Made by a program: the position numbers and the translations under genes. Positions 1 through 8,261 of a stretch of 64,000 nucleotides of DNA are shown here, in pieces. Source of the DNA: Agreia sp. COWG (GTDB lineage: Bacteria; Actinomycetota; Actinomycetes; Actinomycetales; Microbacteriaceae); assembly GCF_904528075.1 (NCBI RefSeq), contig NZ_LR882035.1:62001-126000 (forward strand), read 5' to 3'. A model generated the notes under the pieces. It had not been told where the DNA came from, did no database searches, and saw nothing but the letters and a program-made list of their open reading frames with translations. How positions within the stretch are numbered: the first letter of the stretch is position 1; every line of letters begins with the position of its first letter.

Positions 1-140
1 ACAACCTGGGCACGAACTATCCGCTGATCTCCGAGCAGCTGTGGACCGCGGTTCAGAGCGCGCTATCGGGTGCGTCGTCGCCGCAGGATGCGCTGAGCGC
101 CGCCCAGAAGGCCGCAGCGTCGGCGACCGACGGTAAATAG
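1..140 (+). CDS. Sugar ABC transporter substrate-binding protein, C-terminal end (partial)
   Basis: The window opens inside a reading frame, in phase from base 3, that ends at TAG 138-140. It encodes about 45 residues, starting NLGTNYPLISEQLWTAVQ and finishing in an Ala/Ser-rich tail with a terminal Lys. The phrase ISEQLWTAVQSALSG followed by a short alanine-rich helix is typical of the last helix of family 1 extracellular solute-binding proteins, where the 'W.A.q..l.G..s...AL..a' pattern is common. Two carbohydrate-type permease genes follow immediately, so this is most likely the binding lipoprotein of the same importer. The start, signal peptide and ligand-binding core lie outside the window. 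Confidence 0.75.
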   Translation, partial: NLGTNYPLISEQLWTAVQSALSGASSPQDALSAAQKAAASATDGK

Positions 141-215
141 ACCGCAGAACACTCAGTGAGGCTGCGGGGGCGGTGCGCCATGCTCGCCCCCGCAACCCTT
201 GACGAAGGACACACG

Positions 216-1184
216 ATGACGATCTCTGCGGCGCCGGCTGTTCGGCCGGCCCCCGATTCCACGCCAGTCGCCGGGCGCCCCCGGCGACCGAAGGGCGGCG
301 GACTCGGCGGTTCTCGATGGGTCGCGGCCGCCTTCGCGGCACCGCTGCTGGTCTACCTGCTCGCGTTTTACGCGTATCCATTGATCCGCAGCGTCGACCT
401 CAGCATCCACGATTACACCGTGCGCGCCTTCGTTCAGGGCAACGCCGAGTTCGTCGGGCTGAAGAACTACATCGACGTCGTCTCATCGCCCCTCTTCGGA
501 CAGGCGGCAGGCAACACCCTCGTGTTCGTCGTCGGATCGCTGATCTTTCAGTACGTCTTCGGCCTCGCGCTGGCCGTCTTCTTTCGCGGCAACTTCCGCT
601 TGAGTGGAATCCTGCGAGCTCTGTTCCTGGTGCCGTGGCTGCTTCCGCTGATCGTTTCGGGCTCGGCCTGGGCCTGGATGCTCAACAGCGACAACGGCAT
701 CGTCAATGCGTTTCTGCAGACCTTCGGCATCGGGCAGATCAACTGGCTCACCTCGCCGGATACATCGATGCTCGCCGTGATCATCGCCAACATCTGGCTC
801 GGCATCCCTTTCAACCTCGTCATCCTCTACTCCGGCCTGCAGAATATCCCCGCCGATCTCTACGAGGCGGCCTCGCTCGACGGTGCGGGACCCTGGCGTC
901 AGTTCTGGAGCATCACCTTCCCCTTACTTCGTCCGGTGTCGGCGATCACCCTGCTCCTGGGTCTCGTCTACACCCTGAAAGTGGTCGACATCATCTGGAT
1001 CATGACCAGTGGGGGCCCGGCGAACTCGACCACCACCCTCGCGATCTGGTCGTACCGTGAAGCCTTCGGCACCGGTCAGCCCGATCTCTCTCCCGCTGCC
1101 GCCGTTGGCAACATCCTCATCGTCATCGCGCTGATCTTCGGGTTCATCTACCTGAGAATGCAGCGACGTCAGGAGCAATCATGA
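216..1184 (+). CDS. Carbohydrate ABC transporter permease (MalF/UgpA-type)
   Basis: 322-residue inner-membrane permease with a 40-residue Pro/Arg-rich cytoplasmic N-terminus, six predicted membrane segments and a binding-protein-dependent transport (EAA) loop near residue 217 (EAASLDGAGPW). The first transmembrane region carries YLLAFYAYPLI, as in MalF/UgpA-like subunits. I chose ATG 216 rather than an in-frame ATG at 156 because GAAGGAC lies at a proper distance upstream and the extra 20 residues do not look like a permease N-terminus. It overlaps the next permease by four bases (ATGA), so the two halves of the channel are translationally coupled. The neighbouring glycosidases suggest a plant-derived oligosaccharide as substrate; that is inference. 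Confidence 0.93.
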   Translation: MTISAAPAVRPAPDSTPVAGRPRRPKGGGLGGSRWVAAAFAAPLLVYLLAFYAYPLIRSVDLSIHDYTVRAFVQGNAEFVGLKNYIDVVSSPLFGQAAGNTLVFVVGSLIFQYVFGLALAVFFRGNFRLSGILRALFLVPWLLPLIVSGSAWAWMLNSDNGIVNAFLQTFGIGQINWLTSPDTSMLAVIIANIWLGIPFNLVILYSGLQNIPADLYEAASLDGAGPWRQFWSITFPLLRPVSAITLLLGLVYTLKVVDIIWIMTSGGPANSTTTLAIWSYREAFGTGQPDLSPAAAVGNILIVIALIFGFIYLRMQRRQEQS

Positions 1185-1999
1185 CCGCCCGCCGCCCCTG
1201 GTGGAAAACGGCTCTGGGAGTCGTCTTCACTCTGCTGATGCTGTTCCCCGTCTACTGGATGGTCAACGTCTCGTTCACGAAGACCGAGGACTTGCGGCTC
1301 AGCCCTCCCCACCTCTTTCCCGTCGACCCGACGCTCGACGGCTACGCCGAGGTGCTGCGACAGCAGCTGCCCAACCTCGGCACCAGCCTGCTCATCGGCC
1401 TGGGTACGGTAGCCCTGACAGTGGTCATCGCGGCTCCAGCCGCATACGCGATCGCCCTGCTGAATCTGCGCGGCGGTCGCACCCTCAACTTCGTGCTGCT
1501 GGTAGCGCAGATGATCCCCGGTGTTGTCATGGCGATGGGCTTTTATGCCATCTACGTTCGGCTGGGCATGCTCAATAGCGTGTGGGGGTTGATTCTCGCC
1601 GACTCGACCGTGGCTGTTCCGTTCGGCGTGCTGCTGTTCACCGCGTTCATGAGCGGACTGCCTCGCGAACTGCTGCAGGCTGCGCGAATCGACGGCGCCA
1701 ATGCGTGGCGAACTTTTACTGCGGTGGTCATGCCGTTGAGCCGGAATTCGGCGATCACCGTGGCGCTCTTCGCGTTCCTGTGGGCGTGGTCGGACTTCGT
1801 GTTCGCATCGACCCTCGCCCGGAACTCGGCACTCAAGCCGGTCACTCTCGGCATCTATTCCTACATCGGCAACAACACCACCCAGTGGAACGCCATCATG
1901 GCTACCGCTGTCGTCGCCTCCATCCCGGCCGCTATCCTGCTCGTCGTCGCCCAGCGCTACGTCGCCGCCGGCGTCACCGCCGGCGCAGTGAAGGATTGA
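1181..1999 (+). CDS. Carbohydrate ABC transporter permease (MalG/UgpE-type)
   Basis: 272-residue permease with six predicted membrane segments. The N-terminus (FTLLMLFPVYWMVNVSF) and the EAA loop near residue 164 (QAARIDGANAWRTF) are characteristic of the MalG/UgpE half of carbohydrate importers. The start ATG overlaps the TGA of the first permease, and the stop is four bases before the GTG of the glycosidase, so binding protein, two permeases and hydrolases form one operon. No ATPase gene is present in this stretch. Carbohydrate importers of actinobacteria often use a shared MsiK-type ATPase encoded elsewhere, which is the likely situation here. Confidence 0.93.
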   Translation: MTARRPWWKTALGVVFTLLMLFPVYWMVNVSFTKTEDLRLSPPHLFPVDPTLDGYAEVLRQQLPNLGTSLLIGLGTVALTVVIAAPAAYAIALLNLRGGRTLNFVLLVAQMIPGVVMAMGFYAIYVRLGMLNSVWGLILADSTVAVPFGVLLFTAFMSGLPRELLQAARIDGANAWRTFTAVVMPLSRNSAITVALFAFLWAWSDFVFASTLARNSALKPVTLGIYSYIGNNTTQWNAIMATAVVASIPAAILLVVAQRYVAAGVTAGAVKD

Positions 2000-2003
2000 C
2001 CCA

Positions 2004-3905
2004 GTGAGCACAAGCTTTCCGACCGGCCCGGTGGTCCCCGCCACGTCGACCAGACAAGGACTCGGGGTCTCGGAAGTGAGCCTCGACCCCTCGGGCTTCT
2101 GGGGGCTGCGTCAGGCCAGCAATGCCGGGGCCACACTGCAACACTGCCTCGAGTGGATGGAGCGCTTGGGCTGGATCGAGAACTTCGATCGTGTTGCCAG
2201 GGGCGAGACCACGCTGAGTCGTCCGGGATGGCAGTTCTCTGATTCAGAGATCTACAAGCTGCTGGAGGCGATGGCGTGGGAACTCGGCCGTAGACCGGAT
2301 GCGTCGCTGGCCGCGGTGTTCGATGCTCTGGTCGATAGGGTGGGCGCGGCCCAAGACGATGACGGTTATCTGAACACGGCCTACGGGCATGCGGGTCTGC
2401 CACCGCGCTATTCGGATATGGCGATGGGCCATGAGCTCTACAACACGGGCCATCTCCTTCAGGCCGGTGTTGCGCGCATCCGCACGGGGCACGACGATCG
2501 ACTGGCGCAGATGGCGCGACGCGCGGCAGATCAGGTCTGTGAAGAATTCGCAGACGGCGGTCGTGACGCGATCTGCGGTCACCCTGAGATAGAAGTTGCC
2601 CTCGTGGAGGCGGGGCGCGCCTTCGGCGAGCATCGTTACATCGAACAGGCGAGCCTGTTCGTCGAGCGCCGCGGACGGGGAACGCTTGCGGTGCGGCCTC
2701 TTCTGTCGGCGGAGTATTTTCAAGACGACATTCCGGTGCGACAGGCCACGGTTCTTCGAGGGCACGCCGTCAGAGCGCTCTACCTCTCTGCGGGCGCCTT
2801 CGACGTCGCAATCGACACAGACGATCACGCTCTGGCGGGTGCGGTCGCCGAGCAGTGGCAGAGTACGGTCGCCCGCCGCACATACCTGACCGGGGGAATG
2901 GGCTCCAGGCATCAGGATGAAGGATTCGGCGACGACTGGGAGTTGCCGGCCGATCGTGCCTATTGCGAGACCTGCGCCGGAGTGGCGTCGGTCATGCTCT
3001 CCTGGCGGCTGTATCTGGCCACGGGTGATTCCCGCTATCCGGACCTCATCGAGCGCACCCTCTTCAACGTGGTGGCCACCTCGCCGAGTGAAGACGGCAG
3101 ATCGTTCTTCTATGCCAACCCGCTGCATCAGCGGGAGGCTGGCGCCAGCGCGAGCGCCGGCGTCAACAACCGAGCAGAAGGCGGTGTTCGAGCGCCGTGG
3201 TTCGAGGTCTCGTGCTGCCCCACCAACGTCGCCCGAACCGTCGCGTCTCTGGGCGCCTATGTCGCCGCCGTCGATGACCAGGGCATCGTGGTGCTGCAGT
3301 ACGCGGCGGGCGAGATCCGGGCGGACGGCTTCGTACTGCGGGTGGAGACGCGCTACCCCGACGAGGGAACCGTGCGGGTACGCATCATCGCTGCGCCCGA
3401 GTCCGAGTCCCGACTTCGATTGCGTATCCCGGGCTGGGCCGACTCTGCCACCGTGCGGGTGAACGCAGACCAGGTGACCCACGCCGCCCCCGGTTGGGCC
3501 GATATTCGACGCACCTTCGAGCCCGGCGACGAGGTGCTTCTCGAGCTGCCCCTCGCTCCGCGACTGAGCTGGCCCGACGTTCGCATCGACGCCGTTCGCG
3601 GCACCGTGGCCGTCGAGCGGGGGCCTCTCGTGCTCTGCCTGGAGTCGACGGATCTCCCCCCTGGCGCCCGGATCGAAGACGTGCGAATCGACTCAGAACT
3701 TGCCCTGTCTGCCCTCGCAGACGGAGCGAATGCCCGCGGCATCATGGTCACGCCGACACCTGACGCCGACATCCTCCCGTTCGGCAAGGCCAGGTCGATC
3801 CCGTCACATTCACGGCCCGTCGAACTCACGCTCGTGCCCTACCACCGATGGGCAGAGCGCGGGCCGGCCGCCATGCGCATCTTCATCCCCGTAACCTCAC
3901 GATAA
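2004..3905 (+). CDS. GH127-family glycosidase, probable beta-L-arabinofuranosidase
   Basis: 633-residue cytoplasmic protein without signal peptide, of the usual length for family GH127. It has the (alpha/alpha)6-barrel signature (NTGHLLQAGV near residue 150) and the characteristic zinc/nucleophile residues: E322-T-C324 and the adjacent pair C404-C405 in CCPTN. These correspond to the Glu/Cys ligands and nucleophilic Cys known from the Bifidobacterium HypBA1 enzyme. The start is GTG 2004, four bases after the permease stop. The family removes beta-L-arabinofuranosyl units, for example from hydroxyproline-linked arabino-oligosaccharides. Placement directly behind an importer implies intracellular hydrolysis of an imported oligosaccharide. 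Exact linkage specificity cannot be read from sequence, since related families (GH146) share the fold. Confidence 0.87.
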   Translation: MSTSFPTGPVVPATSTRQGLGVSEVSLDPSGFWGLRQASNAGATLQHCLEWMERLGWIENFDRVARGETTLSRPGWQFSDSEIYKLLEAMAWELGRRPDASLAAVFDALVDRVGAAQDDDGYLNTAYGHAGLPPRYSDMAMGHELYNTGHLLQAGVARIRTGHDDRLAQMARRAADQVCEEFADGGRDAICGHPEIEVALVEAGRAFGEHRYIEQASLFVERRGRGTLAVRPLLSAEYFQDDIPVRQATVLRGHAVRALYLSAGAFDVAIDTDDHALAGAVAEQWQSTVARRTYLTGGMGSRHQDEGFGDDWELPADRAYCETCAGVASVMLSWRLYLATGDSRYPDLIERTLFNVVATSPSEDGRSFFYANPLHQREAGASASAGVNNRAEGGVRAPWFEVSCCPTNVARTVASLGAYVAAVDDQGIVVLQYAAGEIRADGFVLRVETRYPDEGTVRVRIIAAPESESRLRLRIPGWADSATVRVNADQVTHAAPGWADIRRTFEPGDEVLLELPLAPRLSWPDVRIDAVRGTVAVERGPLVLCLESTDLPPGARIEDVRIDSELALSALADGANARGIMVTPTPDADILPFGKARSIPSHSRPVELTLVPYHRWAERGPAAMRIFIPVTSR

Positions 3906-3997
3906 CGCCGGCGCGGTCCACGATCGCCGGTCCCTAGCCGAAGTCCGCTCCTCTACTGGGAGCGACCCGCGGCAGCCACCATCTAGGAGAACACCCC

Positions 3998-5734
3998 GTG
4001 ACAGCACCCTCGGCACTCTCGTTCGATATCCGCGAGATCCCCTTCAGCAGGCGAGGATCGTGGCTCGACATCTCACCGGTGGTGGCGCTGCACACCGTGC
4101 GCGACCGGCTGCACCTGGTCTCGCACAAGACCGGTATGCATGCCATCTTCGTGTTCGAGCTGCTGCAGCAGGGCGTGCCTGTCGATGCGATCGTGCACGC
4201 CACACCCACGACTCTGCGCTGGACGACGCCGGAGGGAGAGATCGCGGCGGTCTTCGAAAGCGACAGCGTGCTGCGGCTGCGCGGCCGCTCGGCCCAGCTT
4301 CGAATCGCGGATGCGACGCCCGAGCTGACACCCTTCACCGGCACCTACCTCTATACCGACCCGATCGACGGTGCGGCCGTTTTCACCTCGTACGAGACGG
4401 GCCGACGGTACCGGATCACGTCGGTCACGGGCTCCCTCACCATCATCGGATCGGAGGCACTGGGGGTCGGCGAACGTTCGGTCGACACATCCGGTGCCGA
4501 GTGGGAGATCGCTATCGAGGAATTCGACGCGGCCCGCGCGCCCTACCGGGCGAGGCAGACGTTCGATACTGCCGCGTCACTCGTCGCGACGGAGTTCGAT
4601 GACTACGTCGAGCGCATCGCCTCGTGGCGCAGCGACAGCACGCCGGGCGTCTCCGCTGCCTGCTACGTGCTGTGGTCGGCGACGGTCTCGCCGAGCGGCT
4701 TTCTCGAACGGGAGTCGATCTTCATGTCCAAGCACTGGATGGACAAGGTGTGGAGTTGGGACCACTGCTTCAACGCTCTGGCGCTCGCTCCGGGTTTGCG
4801 TCAGGAGGCGCTCGACCAGTTCCGGATCGTCTTCGACTTTCAAGACGCCAGCGGTGCGCTCCCCGACTCTGTCACCCACTCCGAGGTGCTCTACAACTTC
4901 GTCAAGCCGCCCATTCACGGCTGGGCATTCCGCAAGCTCCGTGGCACCCTCCATGCCCCTCTCGAGACACAGACGGTGGCGGATGTCTACGATGCGCTGG
5001 TGCGGTGGACGCGCTTCTGGCTCGAGCACAGGCGCGTTGCGGGTCACGTGTTGCCGCACTATCAGCACGGCAACGACAGCGGCTGGGACAACTCGACGAC
5101 ATTCGACCGTGACCGCGTGATCGAAGCTCCCGATCTCGCTGCGTTCCTCTTGGTGCAACTCGAGGTGCTCGCTGAGCTGGCCGGCGAACTAGGTCATCAC
5201 GAAGAAGCGGCCGTCTGGAACCGCGAGGTAGAGATCGTGCGGAGCGCCTTGCTCGAGCTCTGGAACGGTGACGCTTTTGTGGCGAAGGCACCCTCGAGCG
5301 GTCGCACGAGCAAGACCAGCTCGCTGCTCAACAAGCTGCCGATCGTGGCCGCTTCGCATCTGCCCGACGACGTCATCGAGAAACTGTCAGCCCACATCGC
5401 CCACCACGTCACCGAATTCGGCCCGGCCACTCAGCTTGTCGAGAGCGAGGAGTATGAGGCAGACGGATACTGGCGTGGCCCCATCTGGGCACCCTCGACG
5501 GCGATCATCGAAGACGGTCTGCGCCGGGCTGGCCAGACCGACCTCGCCGACCTGATCAGCGAACGTTTCCGCCGACTGTGCGAGCGATCGGGCTTCGCCG
5601 AGAACTTCGATGCCCTGACGGGCGAGGGGCTGCGCGATCGCGCCTATACCTGGACCGCGAGCTGCTACCTCACTTTCGCTCGCGAGGCCGAAGCGCGCTC
5701 GGCGGTAGGGCCGCCCTGGTCACAAGGCGCTTGA
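3998..5734 (+). CDS. (alpha/alpha)6-barrel glycoside hydrolase (GH63/GH37/amylo-glucosidase-like)
   Basis: 578-residue protein with an N-terminal beta-rich domain (about 1-190) and a C-terminal (alpha/alpha)6 barrel. The barrel shows signatures of the MGH1-type/GH63 group: KVWSWDHCFN near residue 250, GNDSGWDNST near 365 and ADGYWRGPIWAP near 488. The Asp in WSWDHC and the residues in SGWDNS are where the catalytic acid/base usually lie in this clan. The start is GTG 3998, with CTAGGAGA seven bases upstream. It is cotranscribed with the importer and the GH127 gene, with only 92 bases between them, and probably acts on the same imported glycan inside the cell. Substrate is not predictable: glucosidase, mannosidase and rhamnosidase activities all occur in this clan. 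Confidence 0.82.
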   Translation: MTAPSALSFDIREIPFSRRGSWLDISPVVALHTVRDRLHLVSHKTGMHAIFVFELLQQGVPVDAIVHATPTTLRWTTPEGEIAAVFESDSVLRLRGRSAQLRIADATPELTPFTGTYLYTDPIDGAAVFTSYETGRRYRITSVTGSLTIIGSEALGVGERSVDTSGAEWEIAIEEFDAARAPYRARQTFDTAASLVATEFDDYVERIASWRSDSTPGVSAACYVLWSATVSPSGFLERESIFMSKHWMDKVWSWDHCFNALALAPGLRQEALDQFRIVFDFQDASGALPDSVTHSEVLYNFVKPPIHGWAFRKLRGTLHAPLETQTVADVYDALVRWTRFWLEHRRVAGHVLPHYQHGNDSGWDNSTTFDRDRVIEAPDLAAFLLVQLEVLAELAGELGHHEEAAVWNREVEIVRSALLELWNGDAFVAKAPSSGRTSKTSSLLNKLPIVAASHLPDDVIEKLSAHIAHHVTEFGPATQLVESEEYEADGYWRGPIWAPSTAIIEDGLRRAGQTDLADLISERFRRLCERSGFAENFDALTGEGLRDRAYTWTASCYLTFAREAEARSAVGPPWSQGA

Positions 5735-5775
5735 AGCACAGCGCCCTGCGACCACGCGGGCTCTGAGACGGCGCG

Positions 5776-6942
5776 CTACTTCAGCGACAGCTCGCACATG
5801 TTGTCGGTGCTGTAGTGCGACACGAGCACAGCGCCCGACTCCGCGCCCGACGTCGGCACGAACACGGGGATGTTGCCTGTGACCGAGGCGCCCGGTGTGA
5901 GGTCGGGCGCGAAGAGCAGCTCGGGCTCGGGCAGCACGGCGTAGTCGGCGTCGACGGCGATGTCTTCGGCGACTCCCTTGAAGATGGCGCTGATGCCGCC
6001 GGCCTGGAACGGTTCTGAGCCCAGCTGCTTCACAGTCAGCGAGATGATCGCGTACTGGTATCCGGCGGGCGGCTCGCTGTTCAGCGAGTTGCGCTCCATC
6101 ACCACGTCGGTGGCATCGAGCTGCACCGCATCGATGCTGACCTCGGCCTCGTTCGAGCCGTCGTAGGTCAAGATACCGGCCTTGCCCTTGGCGATCGCGG
6201 TTCCGTCGGTGCAGACCACGGCGCCGGCCGAGGCGGTCGCGTCTCCGGGAACGGCCGTGGGATCACCCGGCTGCGCGTCGCTGCCGGGGGAATCGCTCGA
6301 GGAGTCATCGGGCAGATACGGCGCCGTCGTCGACGAGTAGTCGGAGATGGCGTTCGCCGCGTTGACGAACTGGATCGTGTAGAAGGTCGCCAGGGCGAGC
6401 GTCAGCAGGAACGCGACGCCCGAGAGGATCGTTCCCGTGAGCGATAGGGCGCGCGAACCGAGCTTGCGAATGAGCGCGACGAGTCCGATGACGAGCCCGG
6501 CGAGAGCCGCGAACAGCGTCAGGTAGTTGAGGATCGGAATGGCGCAGGCGAGCAGCGCGACGCCTCCGAGCACGATGCTCGTGATGGCCAGACCATTGCC
6601 CTTGCGGGGAGGAACAGGGGCGTAGGCGTTCGGGTAGCCGCCGACGCCCGAGGATGGTGGGCCGTACGGCGACGATGGGGCGGATGCCGCTGCGTACGCG
6701 GGGGGTATCGGAACCGACGGGATGCCGGAGGGCGTCGGGGCCGATCCATACACGGGCGGGACGACGGGCGGCACGACGGGTGGCACGACCGGGGGAGCCG
6801 AGGGAGTGTCCCGCGCATCCGGAGCCGAGCCCGCCGACGGAAACGGCGGCAGCGACGGCAGCGACGGCACGCCATTCTGCTTCGGCTCCCCCGGCTCGTT
6901 CTCAGCGGGGGTGTTGTCGTGCGGCTCGCGAGGATCAGACAT
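5776..6942 (-). CDS. Proline-rich membrane protein with DUF4190-like and DUF4352-like parts
   Basis: 388-residue protein. Residues 1-135 are Pro/Ser-rich with a short tandem repeat (PPVVPPVVPPV). Residues about 135-205 hold two to three hydrophobic segments (SIVLGGVALLACAIPIL and following), as in DUF4190-type proteins. The extracytoplasmic remainder (about 255-388) looks like the immunoglobulin-like DUF4352 domain. The start ATG 6942 has CAGAAT ending six bases upstream, which would give a leaderless mRNA; an open frame continues further upstream but overlaps the divergent gene and is compositionally unlike protein. The gene is convergent with the glycosidase operon. Function is unknown; proteins of this layout are common envelope proteins in actinobacteria. 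Confidence 0.8.
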   Translation of the reverse strand: MSDPREPHDNTPAENEPGEPKQNGVPSLPSLPPFPSAGSAPDARDTPSAPPVVPPVVPPVVPPVYGSAPTPSGIPSVPIPPAYAAASAPSSPYGPPSSGVGGYPNAYAPVPPRKGNGLAITSIVLGGVALLACAIPILNYLTLFAALAGLVIGLVALIRKLGSRALSLTGTILSGVAFLLTLALATFYTIQFVNAANAISDYSSTTAPYLPDDSSSDSPGSDAQPGDPTAVPGDATASAGAVVCTDGTAIAKGKAGILTYDGSNEAEVSIDAVQLDATDVVMERNSLNSEPPAGYQYAIISLTVKQLGSEPFQAGGISAIFKGVAEDIAVDADYAVLPEPELLFAPDLTPGASVTGNIPVFVPTSGAESGAVLVSHYSTDNMCELSLK

Positions 6943-7105
6943 GGATCGATTCTGCCAGAAGCCCCCGTTCGGGCTCCGGCTCTCGAGAAGCGCCCTTGCC
7001 CCCGTGCCGTGCACATGGTCGAACCCAGCCGGATGTGGCACGATACCGGGTATCCCAAGAGTGTTGACCTCGCCGTTTTCGATGGCGCGAGGCGGGAATA
7101 TAACG

Positions 7106-8038
7106 ATGCGGGGCACAATGGCGGAGTCCACGAGACGACGGAACAGGCGCGGCGGCGCCGACGACGCTCCCTCGGCGAGGCGCGCGCGAACGGGAGCGGG
7201 GGCCGCGAACGACGCCATGTTCAGACGGGGATTCGCGAGCCTCACCCAGCTGGCCCTGTCGGGGGTGCAGATCACGGCCTGCGCGATCGACGTGAAGACG
7301 GAACGCCTGCTCTTCTCCGTCGACGACCACCTCTCGGTGCCCACGGCGTCGATAGGCAAGGTGCTTCTTCTCATCGAGGTGGCCGCCCGGTTGAGCGCTC
7401 GCGACAGCTCGGCCCACGGCATCCTGAATCGAACGGCCAACGATTCCGTGGCCGATTCCGGGCTCTGGCAGCACCTGCAGGTGCCCGCGCTACCGGTGGG
7501 TGACCTGGCCGCGCTGGTCGGCGCCGCCAGCGACAACCTGGCCACGAACGTTCTGCTGCGCCGCATCGGACTCGACGCCGTTCGGGCGCGGGGCGAGGCG
7601 CTCGGCCTCACACGCACGTTTCTGCTCGACACGGTGCGCGACTACCGCGGGCCGGATGATGCACCCCAGCTCTCCGTCGGATCGGCGCGCGAGCTCGCGA
7701 CCCTGTTCGCCGGCCTGTCCCGCGGCGAGATCGTCGACGTGGCGACGAGCCAGCAGGTGCTCGAATGGCTCGGGCTCGGAGCGGATCTCTCGATGGTGGC
7801 CAGCGCGTTCGGCCTCGACCCGTTGGCGCACCGAACCAGCGATCACGGCCTGCTGCTCGTGAACAAGACGGGCACCGACACCGGTGTACGCAGCGAGGCT
7901 GGCGTGCTGCAAGGGCCGAGCGGCTCCGTGGCCTATGCCGTGACCATGCGCTTCAACGACACCGAGCTCGCCGGGCGCCTCGCCGTGCTCGACGGCATGC
8001 GCACCCTGGGAACAGACATTCTCGAGTACGTCTTCTAG
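7106..8038 (+). CDS. Class A beta-lactamase-related serine hydrolase
   Basis: 310-residue protein (from ATG 7106) with the three serine-hydrolase motifs of the class A beta-lactamase/PBP fold: S82-I-G-K85, S142-D-N144 and K254-T-G256. An Arg-rich N-terminus (about 40 residues) replaces a signal peptide, so it is probably cytoplasmic. That fits a beta-lactamase-like housekeeping esterase or peptidase more than an antibiotic-resistance enzyme. ATG 7118 is an alternative start. AGGCGGG precedes 7106, while a TATAAC hexamer at 7099-7104 overlaps that leader. It is divergent from the DUF4352-like gene, and neither gene explains the other. Confidence 0.82.
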   Translation: MRGTMAESTRRRNRRGGADDAPSARRARTGAGAANDAMFRRGFASLTQLALSGVQITACAIDVKTERLLFSVDDHLSVPTASIGKVLLLIEVAARLSARDSSAHGILNRTANDSVADSGLWQHLQVPALPVGDLAALVGAASDNLATNVLLRRIGLDAVRARGEALGLTRTFLLDTVRDYRGPDDAPQLSVGSARELATLFAGLSRGEIVDVATSQQVLEWLGLGADLSMVASAFGLDPLAHRTSDHGLLLVNKTGTDTGVRSEAGVLQGPSGSVAYAVTMRFNDTELAGRLAVLDGMRTLGTDILEYVF

Positions 8039-8093
8039 CCCCTCGCGGGAAGGCTGGCTCAGGCAGATCTGCGCCGAGCCGAGCGGCTGCCGC

Positions 8094-8261
8094 CTAGAGC
8101 TGCTTCTTGGCCTTGTTGACGCTGCGGCGAACGAAGCCGAACACGAGCGTGCCGACCACCAGGATGATGCCGATGATTCCCAGCCAGAGCAGGCCGTCGA
8201 TGGCGAAGCCCACAACCGTGAGTATTGCCCACAGCACGATGAGAATGACGATGACGGTCAC
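8094..8261 (-). CDS. Small two-helix membrane protein
   Basis: A 55-residue protein with two hydrophobic stretches (residues 2-21 and 23-43) and a basic C-terminus ending KKQL. GTG 8261 overlaps the TGA of the lipid-kinase gene (GTGA), and AGGAAGGA lies just upstream, so it is translationally coupled to that kinase. It is too short to be assigned by motif. Coupling suggests it accompanies the membrane lipid kinase, possibly as a membrane anchor; that is inference. The hydrophobic pattern, basic tail, ribosome-binding site and overlap make a real gene likely. Confidence 0.72.
   Translation of the reverse strand: MTVIVILIVLWAILTVVGFAIDGLLWLGIIGIILVVGTLVFGFVRRSVNKAKKQL

Noticed and set aside
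1169..2044. 291-codon antisense frame over the second permease
   Set aside because: Composition (His/Gly/Asp/Arg-rich) is that of a complement of a membrane-protein gene.
7106..8038. Beta-lactamase resistance gene
   Set aside because: SxxK, SDN and KTG are present, but there is no signal peptide and the sequence is diverged from known resistance enzymes; a housekeeping hydrolase is more likely.
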